Shown here piece after piece: positions 1 to 11,960 of a stretch of DNA of 64,000 nt (position 1 is the stretch's first letter; each line of letters opens with the position of its first letter). The position numbers and the translations under genes were made by a program. This DNA is from Austropuccinia psidii (lineage: Eukaryota > Basidiomycota > Pucciniomycetes > Pucciniales > Sphaerophragmiaceae), in the NCBI GenBank assembly GCA_023105745.1, contig JALGQZ010000018.1, positions 23,272,132 through 23,336,131 of the forward strand. The letters are read 5' to 3'. Under the pieces are notes generated by a model. It was not told where the DNA came from. It saw only the letters and a program-made list of their open reading frames with translations, and did no database searches.

Positions 1-766
1 TCTCAGAAAAGACATTGCTAAACCAAAACTACATGTCTCACCAGCTGAAAAATCTCAACTATTACAGGTTCAAAAGATATAAATAGAGGTCTTCTCTCCC
101 TCATTTTTCCAAAAACAATGGACAAAGCTCCCACTATTGAGGATCACAACAGTTCATAAACTAGAAGGATATCTATAGTACTAGTTTTTTATTTGTGGAA
201 AGCTCAGTAGCTTAGTATTATTTAAGAATAGTAGTATAACCATAGTAAAAATCTCAGTATCCTTTCTCAGTAGCTTAGTAGTATAATCATATTAAAAAGC
301 TTAGTATTATTGAGAAGAAAGAAGTAGTGATATAAACATAGTATTAAAATAAATTGAAGAATTATTAGTATTATTGATATTAAAAAAAACTTTTTATTGG
401 TCTTATTAAAATGAAAATAAAATATTAGTCTTTAGTTTATTACAAATTATAGCGTTTCATCAGACTTTTGAATATGGGGTGACTGATGGGTCTTATTTTG
501 AGACTAATTATAAGTCTTCTCCAACTTTTAAAACCCCACATTTTCTTTTAATTTATTATTCTCCATAGGCTTACTATTCATTATCATTCAGAGGGGAAGC
601 TAATACACCTTAGCACCCATGTTTATTGGACAATTATGAAATGCAAAACATACTTACCAATAAATTCCCCCTCAAGGTACTGCCTTATTTCATCCCACAC
701 TGTAAAATTTTGTGTCTTGAAATTATCATTACTCTGTTCAAGCCTACCAAAACAATTTTGTTCTTA
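1..766. other. Left edge, unassigned A+T-rich DNA
   Basis: I recognise no gene. Positions about 203-312 hold imperfect direct repeats built on the words ctcagtagcttagta and aagcttagtattatt. The segment may be the left part of the Harbinger-like copy A that follows, but I could not align it to the left end of copy B at 56123-56600, so the left boundary of copy A is unknown. Confidence 0.4.
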
Positions 767-1057
767 GGCTGTGAAGCAAATGATAATGCTTGTTTGATGT
801 GGGAAAAGGAGAGGTGGCATGAAGAGAAAGTGGGGAATATTGAAATTCAATGCTTTGAAGAGGTAAAGCTACAAGGAAAATGGAGTTTTATGTGAAACAA
901 CACAAAATTGAACATGGATTTTAAAAAGAAAAGTGGAATGGGGAATTGGAGCTGAAGGAAAAGCAATTCCAGATTAATCTCACTATAGCATAATTGTCAT
1001 AAAGAAATCCAATATCTGAGCTTAAATTTATTCTGACATTGATTAATAAAAAATGAT
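767..1057 (+). pseudogene. Myb/SANT-like protein, last exon only (Harbinger copy A)
   Basis: This stretch parallels the last exon of the copy B gene at 57342-57631. Both carry the order W-x-[KR]-ERW-[HN]-EEKV, then a Q-x-FEEVKLQ block, then a K/E-rich coiled-coil-like tail. In copy A the frame is lost soon after EEVKLQ, with stops and small indels, and none of the upstream exons seen in copy B are recognisable. Proteins of this shape (N-terminal Myb/SANT-like domain, charged coiled-coil tail) are the usual second protein of PIF/Harbinger elements, thought to carry the transposase to DNA. This one cannot make that protein. Confidence 0.6.
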
Positions 1058-2488
1058 TTTTGATCATTATTTATTATTTATAAATGATTTAATTTTGATT
1101 TGGTAATTCATAGATATAGAATATTGATTTTTGAATGGTTCCAATGAATGATAAATGCAAGAATATATTGAGGTCATCATATCATTCAGTTTTTCATGAT
1201 GGTAAAGAATTTCCCATGGTTTATCCCATATTTCATTTGGATACTAAATAGTAATGAGTTTCAATTGTTTTTATGTTACCAGGTCACCAAAGTTTTCTTG
1301 TGAAAAGTTCCATTTCAAAGTTTAATTGAACGTTTTGGCTGATTATGATAAAGTTTTAACCACTTTTCATGTTGGGGGATTTCCGTTTTTGAGGTGAGTT
1401 TCTTCTAATTTGGTGGTATTTACAAATAAAAATTAATTTTAATTTCAGCTTTGGCACAAATCATAAATTCAAACATTCATTTGGACATTCTAATTCAGTT
1501 TATTTTGAAATTGGAATTTTGGATAATTTTCCACTAAAATCTTATTTGCAAAAGTTAATTTTATTTTATTTTTCAAATTCAAATTTGAATCTTCCCCTTA
1601 TTTCTATTTTTTTCTATAAAAAATAACCCCAATTAATCAAACTTCATTTTAACAAAGAAAACAAACTGGTATTTTTCTCTTTCAAATTCATCACTAAGCT
1701 TATTCTTAATAAAACTCCTCTCATTTTTCCTTTTTTTGAGAAATTCCAGTCAGGCCTTTTTTAGTTATTTCTGATAATTATTGAATAAAAAATAAACCAG
1801 TGAGTCTTTTGTATTATTTCTTTCTAACTTCCTTATTATTCAATCAGAAATCACCTCAACCATCTTCACCATCACCATCTATCACTCACCACCCATTAAT
1901 CCTTACTTCTAACCCCACCACCCATCCATTTAATCCTTTCAGGCATCACCAATCACCCCTTCATCATTATCTCCAATGCAACCACCCACCCAGAACCTCT
2001 CAATAATCACTCTGGGATATTCTAAAATGGAAACAATTCAATTTGCAATTCATTGAGAATGCATCCCAAATCAATCAGAACTCTTTTTAATAAATATCAA
2101 TGTCAATTACCCCAAAATTTCTTTGGATTGCCATCTGAAGCCTTCCGGGGTTTCTCTCCCCTGGCCATTCATTTATTTCATTTTATTTTTATATTTCATC
2201 ATCATCATCCATGATGATGATGAAAACAATATTGAATTATATTTTTATTATTAATTTTTTGATGATGGCTAATTGTTTTGTGTTCTTTTTAATATGAATA
2301 ATCCCTTTTTTTTAATGCTTCTTACTAACTTATTTCAATTTTAGGTTTGAATTTTAATATAGTGGTGGAGAATTCATAAGGATTTTACTTTCTCAATTTC
2401 ATTTCAAACCATTCACCTCCCTTCATTTTTAAAGGTTGAAAAGAAATCTTCTTCTCTCCCTCTCTCCCAAAACCAATCTGATTATTTC
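1058..2488. other. Spacer in Harbinger-like copy A, no gene seen
   Basis: A+T-rich DNA with long T runs, a His/Pro-rich open stretch near 1800-2006 caused by a cac/cat-rich tract, and a small catcatcatcatcc/ggatgatgatgatg inverted repeat near 2198-2222. It occupies the place where copy B has 3.5 kb of extra DNA (57632-61181). I see no equivalent of the host-like gene pieces of copy B here. Confidence 0.5.
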
Positions 2489-3744
2489 ATGGTTAAGACT
2501 AAAACAGATTTAGCACATCAACAGAATGATTTGAAAGATGATGAAGCACTTATTACTATTCTTGATGTCATTGTTAGGACTAAACCAAATATAAAACATC
2601 ATTAAGTTAATAATATAGATTCAAATCATAAGAGAAAACTCACCTGAATTCAAAGAGAACCTATTCATGTTTCAAAAAAATAACCTCACAACTTGGGAAT
2701 TCCAACAGACAATATAGAAATATCCCATCCATCTCAATTGATAGAAAACTGATGATTCCACATGGTTAATAATTCCATCAATAAAGACTCTTCCTAATCC
2801 CTATTCAATCATTGATAAAACCAAGAATCCTTTCTTTCCTGTTGTAATTTATGAAATCACCCCATTTTAAAATTCTTCTACCAACTCTCACATCTTAAAA
2901 AAGTTTATTTTTAATTTAACAAGCTTATCCAAAAATCAAAAATAAATGAAAACCAATAAAAATATCCTATGTGTAATGATTGAATTCATTGGATTTTTTC
3001 CAGGTTCTGATTCTGGAAGATTTGCAGGTGTGGAATACTTTTTACTTTTTATATTAATGATTACTAATTCATTTATAAATCATAGGTTTTTACTCCCAAA
3101 AACCTGGTTTGACACCTCATGGAATTGAAAAAAATAATCTTCAATGGAAACAACTTCAACAATATGAAGATTTCATTTACCCTATAATTTCTCATTCTTC
3201 TGAATTAGCTGAAAATGAAAATAAAGCATTAATGGAAGCTTCTAAATTATCAAATTTCAGTAACCTTAAATGGTTTTTGGCCAATAATAAATAAGAATGC
3301 AAATAATCTACAAATATCATTGTCACTAAAGATGTAGTTTTCAATAAGCCACATCAAGTTATCAATTATCTCAGTTCTTGGACTTATTGTATCTTTTCTT
3401 TCTTTTCCAAAAAGGATTTTTATCCACTTCTAACTTTATTCACTCCAACTGGACATTGATTTCACTTCCCTGAATTAAAAATGGAGATTGATTTTTCAAA
3501 AGAAAACCTGTAATAATGGAAATTCTATGGAAGAAATCATAAATAGTCCCTCATACATCAAAACCTCCTCTAGGAATTATTAATAATGAATAAATTACTC
3601 ATTTTGTATGTTATTTTCAAATCAATAACAAATTGTTTGATGTAGGTGAGAAATCTTTGAAAAATGACATCTAATGAAATCAAATCAAAAGTGTATGGTT
3701 ACTTGGAAAGAAATATGCAGGACCAAAAGAGAGCTAAAAATTAA
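2489..3744 (+). pseudogene. Tet-like 2OG-Fe(II) oxygenase-like gene, dead copy (copy A)
   Basis: This is a decayed paralogue of the gene at 61182-62446. The intron is at the same place: exon 1 ends at 3027 after a GSD-x-GR-x-AG motif, and exon 2 starts at 3086 with YSQKPGL (copy B has YSRKAGL). Exon 2 continues with W-x-QL-x-YEDFIY, NEN-x-ALMEAS and FNKPH. The family's presumed iron-binding H-x-D reads H-Q-V here (His 3352-3354, Val 3358-3360), so the active site would be dead even without the many stops and frameshifts. The block KMEIDFSK is still readable near 3479-3502. It lies between the Myb/SANT-like remnant and a convergent transposase, as in copy B. Confidence 0.6.
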
Positions 3745-3834
3745 AAATTGTAAATAGTTTCATTTTATCAATCACATCCCCTCTCCATTTTAGGCCTTGA
3801 AATTTATTAAATAAGTAAATAATCATGATAAAAT

Positions 3835-5052
3835 TCAGAATTGATTATCTTTCCATGCCAAAGTAATTGTCTCAACTTTAGCATGCATATTTACAATATC
3901 TTCCCCATTTCCCATTTTGTACAGATTTCCGATTTGTGGTGGATCATCATCTTCTTAAAAATCAAACCATTCATCTCCAATTTGTGCTAACATATCACAT
4001 AAAATTTTCAAAGAAATGACACAACAAAAAAAAGTATTTTATTTATTGATTATCCATCATTTTATTTTTCATTTCCCTGAGAAAAAAACACCTACCCTTA
4101 AAAATTCCAATTGCATTCTCAATTCTTACCCTTAATATTTCTAGGCAATAATTGAAAGAAAGGTTGTCTTAATTCTGTGCCACAGCTCCCTTATAATCTG
4201 GAACAACCCAAGGATAGATTGCATATGCTGAATTGGCAAGTAATTACTGATCCTTTTCATAAAACCCTTGAGGTTTTTTTTCTATTTTCATATGTTGATA
4301 TACATTTGAATCATAAAGTGACCCAGTACAACCCATATGTAGAGCAGTGAACCTTTTGTTTATATTTCAAACTAGTTGTATTGACATAGAATACCTTAAT
4401 TCTGATTAATCTGTGAGAATGATATAAGTATGTAAATCCAAAAAGTGTATCTCTTTTTACAATATAAATAGGCTTCACCATCATTTGGGGGTCATTTTGA
4501 TAAGGGTATGAGACTGCCATCAATAAATTCAATACACCCAGGGAATCCTGATGATATTAAATATAATAATGATTGTGTGGCGACACACAATCATTATTAT
4601 CTTGAACTTCATCAATTTTCTAATCATTTCTTTAGTGTACAACAAAATAGCCCCATGGCTAATTGCAAACAACATTCCAATTTTTCCTAAAGCTGACCCA
4701 TTTCCATTTGATCCTAACCTTGATGATGCCACAGCCAATTGTATGGCAGGATTACACTGTTTTTTTGTGATGAATTTTGAAAGGTTTTTTCTACCAATAT
4801 TTCAAATTAGTCATGTGTTGTGTGACAAAGTTGGAAAAACCTTTCATATGATAAGGTTTGTATATCATTTAATATATAAGTGTAATTTAAAGGATATATT
4901 TCACAAGAATTGATGTATCTTTGTTATTTTATCATAATTAATATGGTTATATCTCCCTGAATATCGGAGTCACTGTTGAAGTCAAAAGAATTCATGAACT
5001 ACAGTGATTTTGATGTCTGAAGCAAAGGTAACCTTTTGGATGCCTTTGGCAT
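3835..5052 (-). pseudogene. PIF/Harbinger DDE transposase, decayed (copy A)
   Basis: Read on the minus strand from an ATG at 5052 (MPKA start shared with copy B). Recognisable pieces in order are SRLGSNGNGSALGKIG (about 4670-4730), a GC-x-EFIDGSLIPL block with the first catalytic Asp (about 4510-4545), GSLYDSNVYQHM with the second Asp (about 4290-4330), and RVRIENAIGIFKGR with the catalytic Glu (about 4095-4140). This order and spacing fit DDE_Tnp_4 nucleases of the HARB1 type, which cut and paste the element. Frames are broken throughout. The gene converges on the oxygenase-like gene at 2489-3744, with about 90 bases between the two stop regions. Confidence 0.65.
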
Positions 5053-5278
5053 TGAAAATTATGAAAATTTCTATATAAGATGTAATTTGGAAAAAAAAAT
5101 CTTTAAGAAATTAACAGGGTTATTTCATTTGATATAAGGCAATTTTCATGCAATTATACATTCACTTACTGAGGTGTATGTCAAAAAAATGATGCTTTTA
5201 GCAAAGCCAAAGGTAGGATTTTGAGGCAAAAACCCTGATTTTTTGTACCTCAAAAACCACACCTTGTGAGTTGTGGAA

Positions 5279-5317
5279 TTCCCCAAATACCAAAAACTTA
5301 ATTTGGTATTTGGGGAA
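5279..5317. repeat. Subterminal hairpin of copy A
   Basis: Perfect 14-base inverted repeat: ttccccaaatacca (5279-5292) pairs with 5304-5317 across an 11-base loop. It sits 31 bases inside the right tip of the element and could bind transposase or form a cruciform. The function is not known. Confidence 0.75.
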
Positions 5318-5331
5318 AAACACAAGATTTT

Positions 5332-5348
5332 GTAACTTTGACACCCCC
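5332..5348. repeat. Right terminal inverted repeat of copy A
   Basis: Reads gtaactttgacaccccc. Its reverse complement matches the left tip of copy B (56123-56139) at 16 of 17 positions. This is the main evidence that the two loci are the same DNA transposon family. Confidence 0.65.
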
Positions 5349-6030
5349 TCTTTAATGGTTTTTGATTAAAAATCCAAGATCAATTTAATAACAACTCATC
5401 TATTCTATCCCATCAAAATCCTCTATTTAATTATATCAGAGAACTTCATAAATCATAATAAGCTCAGAAGCATTACTTCAATCATGATCAAAACATCTTA
5501 TTTCTCAAGGCTTCACATGAAAGAAATATTTGGTACCATATAAATATATACCTCATTCCCAAGTTTGTAAGGAAGATTATATCTTTTACTATTACAAAGA
5601 TCTAACTAAAACCATTAAGAAATCATTCCTTCTTCTATTGAATATGATTTGATTCATTAAATATTGCAGCTGGAATTTATTCCCTTTGATTAAGTGCTAA
5701 TTAGGCTTCAAGTTCACAAATGGAACATATGTTTTAACTATGCTGTGGCAATATATTTTCACATACTAGAAGTCTTTTTTAAAACCATTTTTTGAGCTCA
5801 AGGAAGTTTTGTATCATGCAGAAGCTACCAACAGTAGCCTGAAAGCTCTCAATAAGGAAGATAGAAGAGCTTCAAGGATTTATTTACTTTTCTGATTAAA
5901 AACCATAGAGCTAAGTAGGAATCCTGAGCTTTATTTAAATCACTAGTTTCCTGATAAGAAACAGGATTAATTATTTTATTTCTGATTTGATAAAAAAATT
6001 AATTATTTTCTTATCAAATATTCTATTTCA
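5349..6030. other. No gene seen between two Harbinger-type loci
   Basis: A+T-rich sequence with no readable protein. It may include the eroded front half of the transposase remnant that follows, but I could not identify any of its motifs. Confidence 0.4.
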
Positions 6031-6372
6031 GTAACTCTCATTTTTGATATAGAGAATAAGTTTATCTCTGTTTATTCAGAAGATCCAGGATCTTTATATT
6101 ACTCTTGTGTGTTTCAAAAGGATGAAAATATTTATTTCAGGAGCAATGAATATCTTTCAGCCAGATCAGAATATGTTAGCACATGTTATGCAGATCCTTT
6201 CTACCACAAACCCTTAATTTCATATAATGATAATGTTAATTTTAATCAATTACTTTCTTTCTCAAGGATTAAAATAGAGCATGCAATTGTAACTTTGAAA
6301 AGATAGTGTTCATCACTTCATGATATACTTAATCAACTTAGCAAAAGCTCAGTTATCCTCAAATTGAATAAA
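6031..6372 (+). pseudogene. Remnant of a second DDE_Tnp_4 (Harbinger-type) transposase
   Basis: About 110 codons stay open in one frame. The order is a PGSLYYSCVF block, then a NEYLSARSEYV block, then FNQLLSFSRIKIEHAIVTLKR. In HARB1-like nucleases these places read roughly G-S-x-H-D-S-x-V-F (second catalytic Asp), Y-L-[LA]-A-D-S-A-Y, and S-[SA]-R-[VI]-x-I-E-[HN]-A-[FI]-G-I-L-K (catalytic Glu). The Glu is kept, but the second Asp position reads Tyr and the ADSAY motif is blurred, so it cannot be active. The wording differs from copies A and B, so it is another lineage. The start at 6031 follows a ttcag acceptor-like site. The front half is missing. Confidence 0.55.
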
Positions 6373-9300
6373 TTCTAATTTCCTATTTTATTTTAAGAAA
6401 ATTTTTTCTAAAAAAAAAAAAAAAAAAAAATTGGGGAATAAATATTTATTTAAAAATAATATTTGATAATTTGGATTTTTAGAATGATGAATGTCATTTT
6501 CAGGATTAAAGTGAATGGTTCTTAGTATAACCAAACACAGTTATTCATTTTTATTATTGGAATTCAGATTTTTAATCAAGTTTATGTTTTATGTATTCAT
6601 TTTATAGATGTTTCAAAACAAAAAATTCATTTTTAAAAGTTGAAATACATAATTTCATTCAAAATATTGAAATATAATACATTTCCAAATTATGTAAAAT
6701 TAAAAATCAATAGAATATATACAACAAATGTCCCTAAAATAGAACTAACCATCAATACCTTTCCCAAATCTACTTCTTCTATCTCTTTAGAAAAGCTCAC
6801 TAGCCCTAAAGGAAGTTCAGCCAAGATTCCTTAATTAGTGTTCATAAATGCCTGTCCTAAAATTCAAGATAAATAAAATGGGTCAGTATAAAATATTTTA
6901 ACATTGTTTTAGTGGAGAAAGCACATTATAGATAATTTTTCAGAAGATTTTCATGTCTCAATTAAAGATAGAGGGTATCGTTCCAAAAAAATATTAATTA
7001 ATAAGGAACTGATATTTCAAGTAGTATGTGTTACTAGCGCCTTCTGAATAGATTCCTTTCTTTCTGGTGGCTGGATGGAGAAATCAGAAATTGAAATGAT
7101 ATTTATGGATTTTCCTAGATAATTGAGCTTGATATCTCTCTTGTAAATATCTTCAAGATTAATGAGGATTATTTCCTTCTCAGTTGATTCTTTTTGTGTG
7201 GTCTGATATTTATCCTCCTAATATTTCATGAAAAAAATTCAAATATCTTGGTACACGACAAAATGTTTATAAATTACCCAGTTTTCAAAATATGTAAAAG
7301 CATATTTACGAAAATTTTCTAAAAAAACTCAAATGATCCATTTAATTACAATATAATTTAATTTACAAATCTAATAAAATTAACACATAAAAAAATGAAG
7401 ATAATTTTAATCATGGTCTTTCATATTAAAGAGTTCCAAAAATATCTCATTAATTTTTTTATTTAAAATCATTTCTACCTATTTTCAATACAAAAGGATA
7501 GTCTTTATTCTTTCCAACGCTTATACTGGCCTGTATTACAAGATAAATGCTATTATAGTATCATTTTTTTTCCTTTTTGAGATATCATTTCTCAATATTT
7601 TTCTTGCTTTTCATTCTAAAATCTTGGCTTCTCTTGAATTCATTTCTTTTGGCATTCAATCTTCTCTTTTTTACTTTTAAATCAGCCTCAGATTCCTGTT
7701 CCCTGAGTTTTATTTTGAATTTTTCTCAATTCTCTGATTACATAAATTTAATATGCTATATCCTTCTGTCCTATGAAAGCCATGCCCTCTCAGAAAAATT
7801 TTTGGTTTAAGTAAGTAAAATGAAAGATGAGCTTTGTGGTTTGTTATCAATAAAAGGTAGTATATCATCTTTTTGCTGATAATTTTCCAGTAATTTATGT
7901 TTTCTAAGTACCAGTGGTCTTTGTCTCTATTCATTTATCTCTTTATTGAGGTTATTTAATATTTGAGGTTTTCTAATTTAATGATAACCCTTTCATCGAT
8001 TGATAATTTATAAACTTTGTTGAAAAAAAGATTTTCAAGTGAAAGTAGTTTTGACTTCTTTTTCATTCTAATAACTTTTAATCTGAAAAATACAAAAAAA
8101 ATATTCTAAAAAGCTATAATTAAATACAAATATGTACCATTGACACTAAAATCGGAAAATTGGCCACCAAATTGAGACATTTCATTATAATTCAACAACC
8201 TCTGGATCCAATAGTTTCTCCCACATTGTGTGTGCATTGATTTCTTATAGTGGCCTTGATTCGAATTCTCTCCAAATATTATATTCATTTATTGATAAAA
8301 AAACACACAATAATTCTATTTCTTTTTTGATATTATAGCGTTTTTTTTCCTCATCATTTTCATTGATTCCAAGTTCAGTTGAGTTTACTATTTATTTGCT
8401 TTCATATATTTGGTCTTGTATGTCTTAAAATGTTCTCTCATCTGTTTATCAGTTAGGTGATTCTTTGACTTTCATTTTATCTTTTCGTGCCTTTTTATCA
8501 TTTCAGATCAGTTCAGTTTACTTAATTGGGTCCATCAAATATGTGTGTGACTATCTGTACCAAATAATGAAGAATGAAATTTTTCTTAGTCCCAGGCGTG
8601 ATGATTTCATAATCTGTGTATTTAAGCCTAAGGGTGTGAGCTGGCTTTTTTGATATTTTTTCATATAGGGAATTCCTTTGAAAACATGAGGGTTTGAAAT
8701 ATTAATTATGAAAAATTTCTGGATTATAAAATGAGACATTTATAAATTATTTTAGCATCATGAAAAACGAGACTTCAAGGAGAGGGTTTCAATTTTTCAA
8801 AAAAACTGAAATATCATATATATTTATTGTTTCTTTTAGTTTGTTTATTGTTTTTTTCAATAAACCGATTACTCCACACCAGAAATATTCTTTTCATAAA
8901 AGGCATATTTCACCCATTCATAATATTTTTGGAAAAGGCTTATTTGGGAGTTTTTGATAACCATTCATAATATAAAACAATACATAAGCCCATAAATATT
9001 ATCTCTTTTGATATTTTTATGAGAAATTGGAATAGAAAAATTTGAAAAGATATTCAGTAATAAATCACATGTTTCATTTAAAAGTACCTATCCCATTTCT
9101 ATATTTTGATTCAATTTGATCACTTAATTATTGATTAGTTCAAAATATTTGATGTTAATTTGATTTATATCTCTTTAAGTCTAAGTAGAAAACAAACAAA
9201 TTAATTGAAGCTTTTCCAGATATACTGTAAGAAAGTTTTGTATTCTTAAATCTCTTCATGTTTAAAGAAATATGATTTTTTATGATAAATGGAGTTTTCT

Positions 9301-11330
9301 TTGAAAATAATTTCAATGGGATAGATATAATTAATAAACTATCTTTTTGTAAATTTATTAAAAATGGTTTTTCTTTGGTAGATTTCTTTTTTGAATTATT
9401 TAATTTTTGATCAATAATATCGACAAAGTCTCTTCTTATTTACTGATATATATATTTATAGCTACATATATATATATAAGCTATGTCTCCGTTTTAAAAA
9501 TTAATAAATCATAAATCTAGGCCCTTTTCAATATAATTGAGCATCTTTTTTAATCTAATAGCTAATAAATCCACTTTCTTTATTTTTAAAAAAGATAAAT
9601 TTCTTCTACATTAACTGTTGTGGTGCCTCAAAAGATCTCCAGAATCTGATAAGCTTATATAGGCTAGAATCATTCCAGAAAGCGCATCAAGGTTTAATAA
9701 TTCATGTTCATATTATCACTAGTAACTTCTAATTGTGTCATTTCTTATCACAATATGTTCAATTTTCAACACATACTTATTTTTAAATAACTAATCACTG
9801 CACAGGGGTTAAATAAATGAAATTCTTCAAGTAAAAAATATTTCCATCTAAAAATGGCCCAAGAAAAAGTTTTTTTGTAGTAAATTCAAGGATGCATTTC
9901 ATTTTAATCAGGAATTTTTCAAAATCTACTCGGTCACCGTTGTGGGGATCTGTATGTGCGGGGAGAAATATAATTATTATACAAAATTAGATGTTGGGAC
10001 AGATACTAAGTGGAGAAAATTTGAGATTATTTTAGCTGAATTTCCTTTTATATATACAGGAATTACTTCCTGATTTCCAGAAGCTTATTGATACCATTTA
10101 AAAGTGAAGTGGATCTTAAAAACATAATTTTCCTCTTTGATGGTTTTACAGATAGGATAAAAACCAAAATATTTTAGCGAAATAAGTTAGGCTATCACTA
10201 TACAGCTTGAAGATGAAGTAAGTTAAAAATAACTCAATAGAAATACTTTTTCACACTCTCTGGAGATAGAGTTAGAAATAAATCAAAATAATTCTTGAAA
10301 TTACCTTCCTTAAAAATTCTCTTGAGCATGTTCACACCTATTATATATCTCTAATCCTTGAGGATTCTAAAGTGATATTAGTTGTTCTTATAATTAAAAT
10401 TAAGGGACCAAAAAAACTCAAAGTAATTTCTAGATTGAATTCATCACATATTCCCTATAAGGAGGTTGAATTTCCATAAGGGTTAAATAATTATATTAGA
10501 CATCTACATAAAAGGTATTCTTTCTCCTTTATTCGTGAACATATTACTGAATAAGATTGACATCTATATAATATATTTCTAAAGAATTTTCTTAGCTAAA
10601 TATGTCTTATATTAACTTACAGTCTTTTATCTTATTTTCATAACTACATTTCAAAAACTAACTTTTTTGACTCTGTAAACCCTCAATCTTGTTTTTCGAG
10701 AGAGAGATTAATCGATCTCTTTGTGTTTACTTTAAGTTTATTTAAAATTATCTCTCAGAATATTTATATTATGTTGTCTCTGATAATTACTGGTAGATTT
10801 TTCAGTATTGTCTTAAGAAGCTTATGTAAAGGCTATTTGTGTCTACTGATGGTCATTTCATCAAAGCCAGAGAACCATAATTACACTTCAAATAAGATAA
10901 TTCATTTTATCACATTAAAATATTGAAATTAATTTTTTGTTCCCTGTAATAAACTAGTTGGAGAATAACAAGCTAATAAAACTCAAAATCAAAAGCTATC
11001 CAATAAACCTCCTAAGGCTTAATATCTTGAGTATGAAACCATTTACTTCCAAAATATATTATTTATACCCATATTTGACAAGAAATACCATATATAAAGG
11101 GCTTTATAATATCTTAAAATAATAAACTTTAATATTCACATCCCATGTAAAGTCTTTGATGTTGATAAAACTCATAATGTAAGATTTTACATTGAACCTC
11201 TCAATTATATCTATTCAATTTAACTAGCTTCAATTCTGTGTAAATAAAATATCTCACTCTGAATTCTTACTGACACTTGAAATGGTAGAATATAGAATAT
11301 TCTATTTTCAACTCCCATACAGCTGTTACA
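6373..11330. other. About 5 kb A+T-rich DNA without recognised genes
   Basis: No convincing protein or RNA gene on either strand. A pure A run lies near 6411-6430, and a short TA-rich tract with mirror halves lies at about 9443-9480. Small open frames near 7577-7810, 8465-8653 and 10723-10926 have the hydrophobic, F/I/L/S/K-rich composition expected by chance in such DNA and no motif. A 6-base-arm hairpin (agagat / atctct) lies near 10704-10721. Confidence 0.5.
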
Positions 11331-11960
11331 GTTTTAATTAAAGATCCGCAAGCTGGAGTATTCCATAAAAGGAATGAGAAAAATTTACCAAATCATACCA
11401 TCCACAAACCTGGATCACACACAGGAAAAAAAAATATCAAGGATCTTCCCTTAAAAAATACTATTTTCCAAAAAATTAAAGATATTTTTGAGCCTTTATT
11501 CCTTTTTCATATTTGACTGCAAGTAAGGCTGCCACTTGATTCCAAAAAAGAAGAATTTTCCTGCAGGAAACCCCAACCAATCTGGGCCATGGTCCAGAAT
11601 TTTTCAAAAAATTCCAAAGGGAACAGGGCATGGTATGAGTCAGAGAATCCAAAAGGGTTCCTGAAAAAAGAAAAAAATGGAAAAAATATTAATTGCATTT
11701 TTCCCCCCGGTCCCAGAAATCCCAGGTAGGCTGGCTCTGTCACAAAAAAAATATCAAAAACCACGAGGTACGGGATATGCCAAACCGTCCAGGAATTACA
11801 TGGGTTGAAGCCGTAGTGGCTAAATAGTATATTTACTTTGTAGATCTCGCTTATGGATACAAATTGCGAAGCGAATAAGCCTTAATATTCAAAACTAACA
11901 AATTTCCAAAGCCTTCAAGGTTACCATCCGACAAAAACCTGTCTATTTCTGTATGGGGTT
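11331..11960. other. Unexplained block richer in G, C and CpG
   Basis: This stretch stands out from its neighbours. It has several CpG sites (for example near 11347, 11763-11785, 11850-11875, 11928), a ccccccggtccc tract near 11703, and an 85-codon open minus-strand frame at 11507-11764. A short plus-strand frame near 11760-11826 reads MPNRPGITWVEAVVAK and then stops. I recognise no family. It could be a younger insertion, an exon of a dead gene, or a foreign fragment. Confidence 0.35.

Larger units (their letters stand above)
767..5348. mobile_element. PIF/Harbinger-like element, copy A (left end undefined)
   Basis: Three genes in the same order and orientation as in copy B (56123-64000): Myb/SANT-like tail (+), Tet-like oxygenase (+), DDE transposase (-). 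The right end is marked by GTAACTTTGACACCCCC (5332-5348), the inverse of the left tip of copy B. The next bases (tct) do not give a convincing TWA target duplication, so this end may be mutated. The left end lies somewhere left of 767. All three genes are inactivated, so this copy is older than copy B or decayed faster. Confidence 0.6.

Noticed and set aside
1800..2006. His/Pro/Ser-rich 68-codon frame that could suggest an effector or prolin-rich peptide
   Set aside because: It arises from a cac/cat/cca-rich tract and starts at a non-ATG codon. No signal peptide, and it lies inside transposon spacer.
9440..9480. TA-rich tract considered as a terminal repeat or origin
   Set aside because: A simple TA microsatellite with an imperfect mirror. 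No flanking duplication or gene link.
11507..11764. 85-codon minus-strand frame considered as a secreted effector
   Set aside because: No signal peptide-like start and no Cys pattern, and the frame crosses homopolymers. Kept only as part of the unexplained CpG-bearing block.
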